Of a stretch of 13,173 nt of DNA, positions 13,013 through 13,173 are shown one piece after another; within the stretch, counting starts at the first letter, position 1, and every line of letters begins with the position of its first letter. Location: NCBI GenBank assembly GCA_937892215.1, contig CALAVE010000064.1, positions 1 to 13,173 of the forward strand, in the 5' to 3' direction. The DNA comes from an uncultured Porphyromonadaceae bacterium (lineage in GTDB: Bacteria > Bacteroidota > Bacteroidia > Bacteroidales > Muribaculaceae). A program made the translations under genes and the position numbers. The notes beneath the pieces were generated by a model, which saw nothing but the letters and a program-made list of their open reading frames with translations, had not been told where the DNA came from and ran no database searches.

Positions 13013-13048
13013 CTACAGCCCCATAGGTCCTATCAGCCCTATAGGCCC
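13013..13048 (+). repeat. 9-bp imperfect tandem repeat, four copies
   Basis: Four 9-base units in a row: CTACAGCCC, CATAGGTCC, TATCAGCCC, TATAGGCCC, with consensus close to YATMRGYCC. No reading frame is associated with them. Tandem TATAGGTCC-like units are something I have seen in intergenic regions of Bacteroidales, but that is memory, not a search. Confidence 0.6.
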
Positions 13049-13107
13049 TATCGAATCACCCCTGCTATATGGCCACCTCACCCCGGTCTGTATCCCCCCT
13101 GTTGGAG

Positions 13108-13143
13108 GGACGCGGCACCGTGCCGCAGGCCGGTGGCACGTCC
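13108..13143. repeat. GC-rich palindromic intergenic repeat
   Basis: GCGGCAC (13112-13118) and GTGCCGC (13120-13126) form a 7-bp perfect inverted repeat about one base. The outer GGACG (13108-13112) and CGTCC (13139-13143) are also complementary, as are GTGCC (13120-13124) and GGCAC (13135-13139), so alternative foldings exist. It resembles a REP-like element. No T-tract follows on the plus strand. The remaining bases to the window end (13144-13173) hold nothing I can identify. Confidence 0.55.
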
Positions 13144-13173
13144 GCACCCGCATGGCACCTTCATACAAATTAA

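Noticed and set aside
13013..13048. Possible CRISPR-like repeat cluster
   Set aside because: The units are only 9 bp and directly adjacent without spacers, so this is a short tandem repeat.

Overview
The window reads as a chromosomal segment of a Bacteroidota bacterium, most likely order Bacteroidales and possibly near Muribaculaceae (the order is well supported, the family is a guess). Supporting signs are the Bacteroidota -7 promoter element TAnnTTTG, seen as TAACTTTG ahead of three separate genes, a DUF4491 protein, an LptC-type lipoprotein, a two-subunit KorAB ferredoxin oxidoreductase with fused gamma domain, and the general lack of Shine-Dalgarno sites.

Left part, plus strand (1-4383). 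The end of an unidentified gene is followed by about 430 bases holding a hairpin terminator that points left, a second hairpin, and a probable small two-helix membrane protein with a TTG start. Then comes a tightly packed run: type III pantothenate kinase (coaX, with a promoter so close that its mRNA may be nearly leaderless), an outer-membrane beta-barrel protein, the LPS-export lipoprotein LptC, and a CNNM/CBS/CorC-type membrane protein. Apart from CoaX (coenzyme A synthesis), this is an envelope-biogenesis cluster.

Middle, minus strand (4407-10347). A 99-residue conserved-looking protein of unknown function lies convergent to the envelope cluster. Next, upstream on the minus strand, is korA-korB (2-oxoacid:ferredoxin oxidoreductase) with its own promoter, a roughly 120-base leader and a clear intrinsic terminator. 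Further upstream is a likely two-gene operon of a DUF4491 inner-membrane protein and a secreted 668-residue alpha/beta hydrolase with one intact and one apparently degenerate hydrolase domain. An 11-base C/G homopolymer sits at the expected -33 edge of that operon's promoter.

Right part, plus strand (about 10430-13173). This looks acquired: it is visibly A+T-rich, has a strong Shine-Dalgarno site, and encodes a 706-residue fusion of a RecB-like PD-(D/E)XK nuclease with a DUF2075 superfamily-1 helicase, a plausible single-gene anti-phage or DNA-processing system. A MITE-like element of about 180 bp with perfect 24-bp terminal inverted repeats lies between a -7 promoter element and this gene. 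The last 270 bases carry no gene but contain three kinds of intergenic repeat: a unit of the CGCAAAGAG type, a 9-bp tandem repeat, and a GC-rich palindrome. No tRNA, rRNA or CRISPR array was found.
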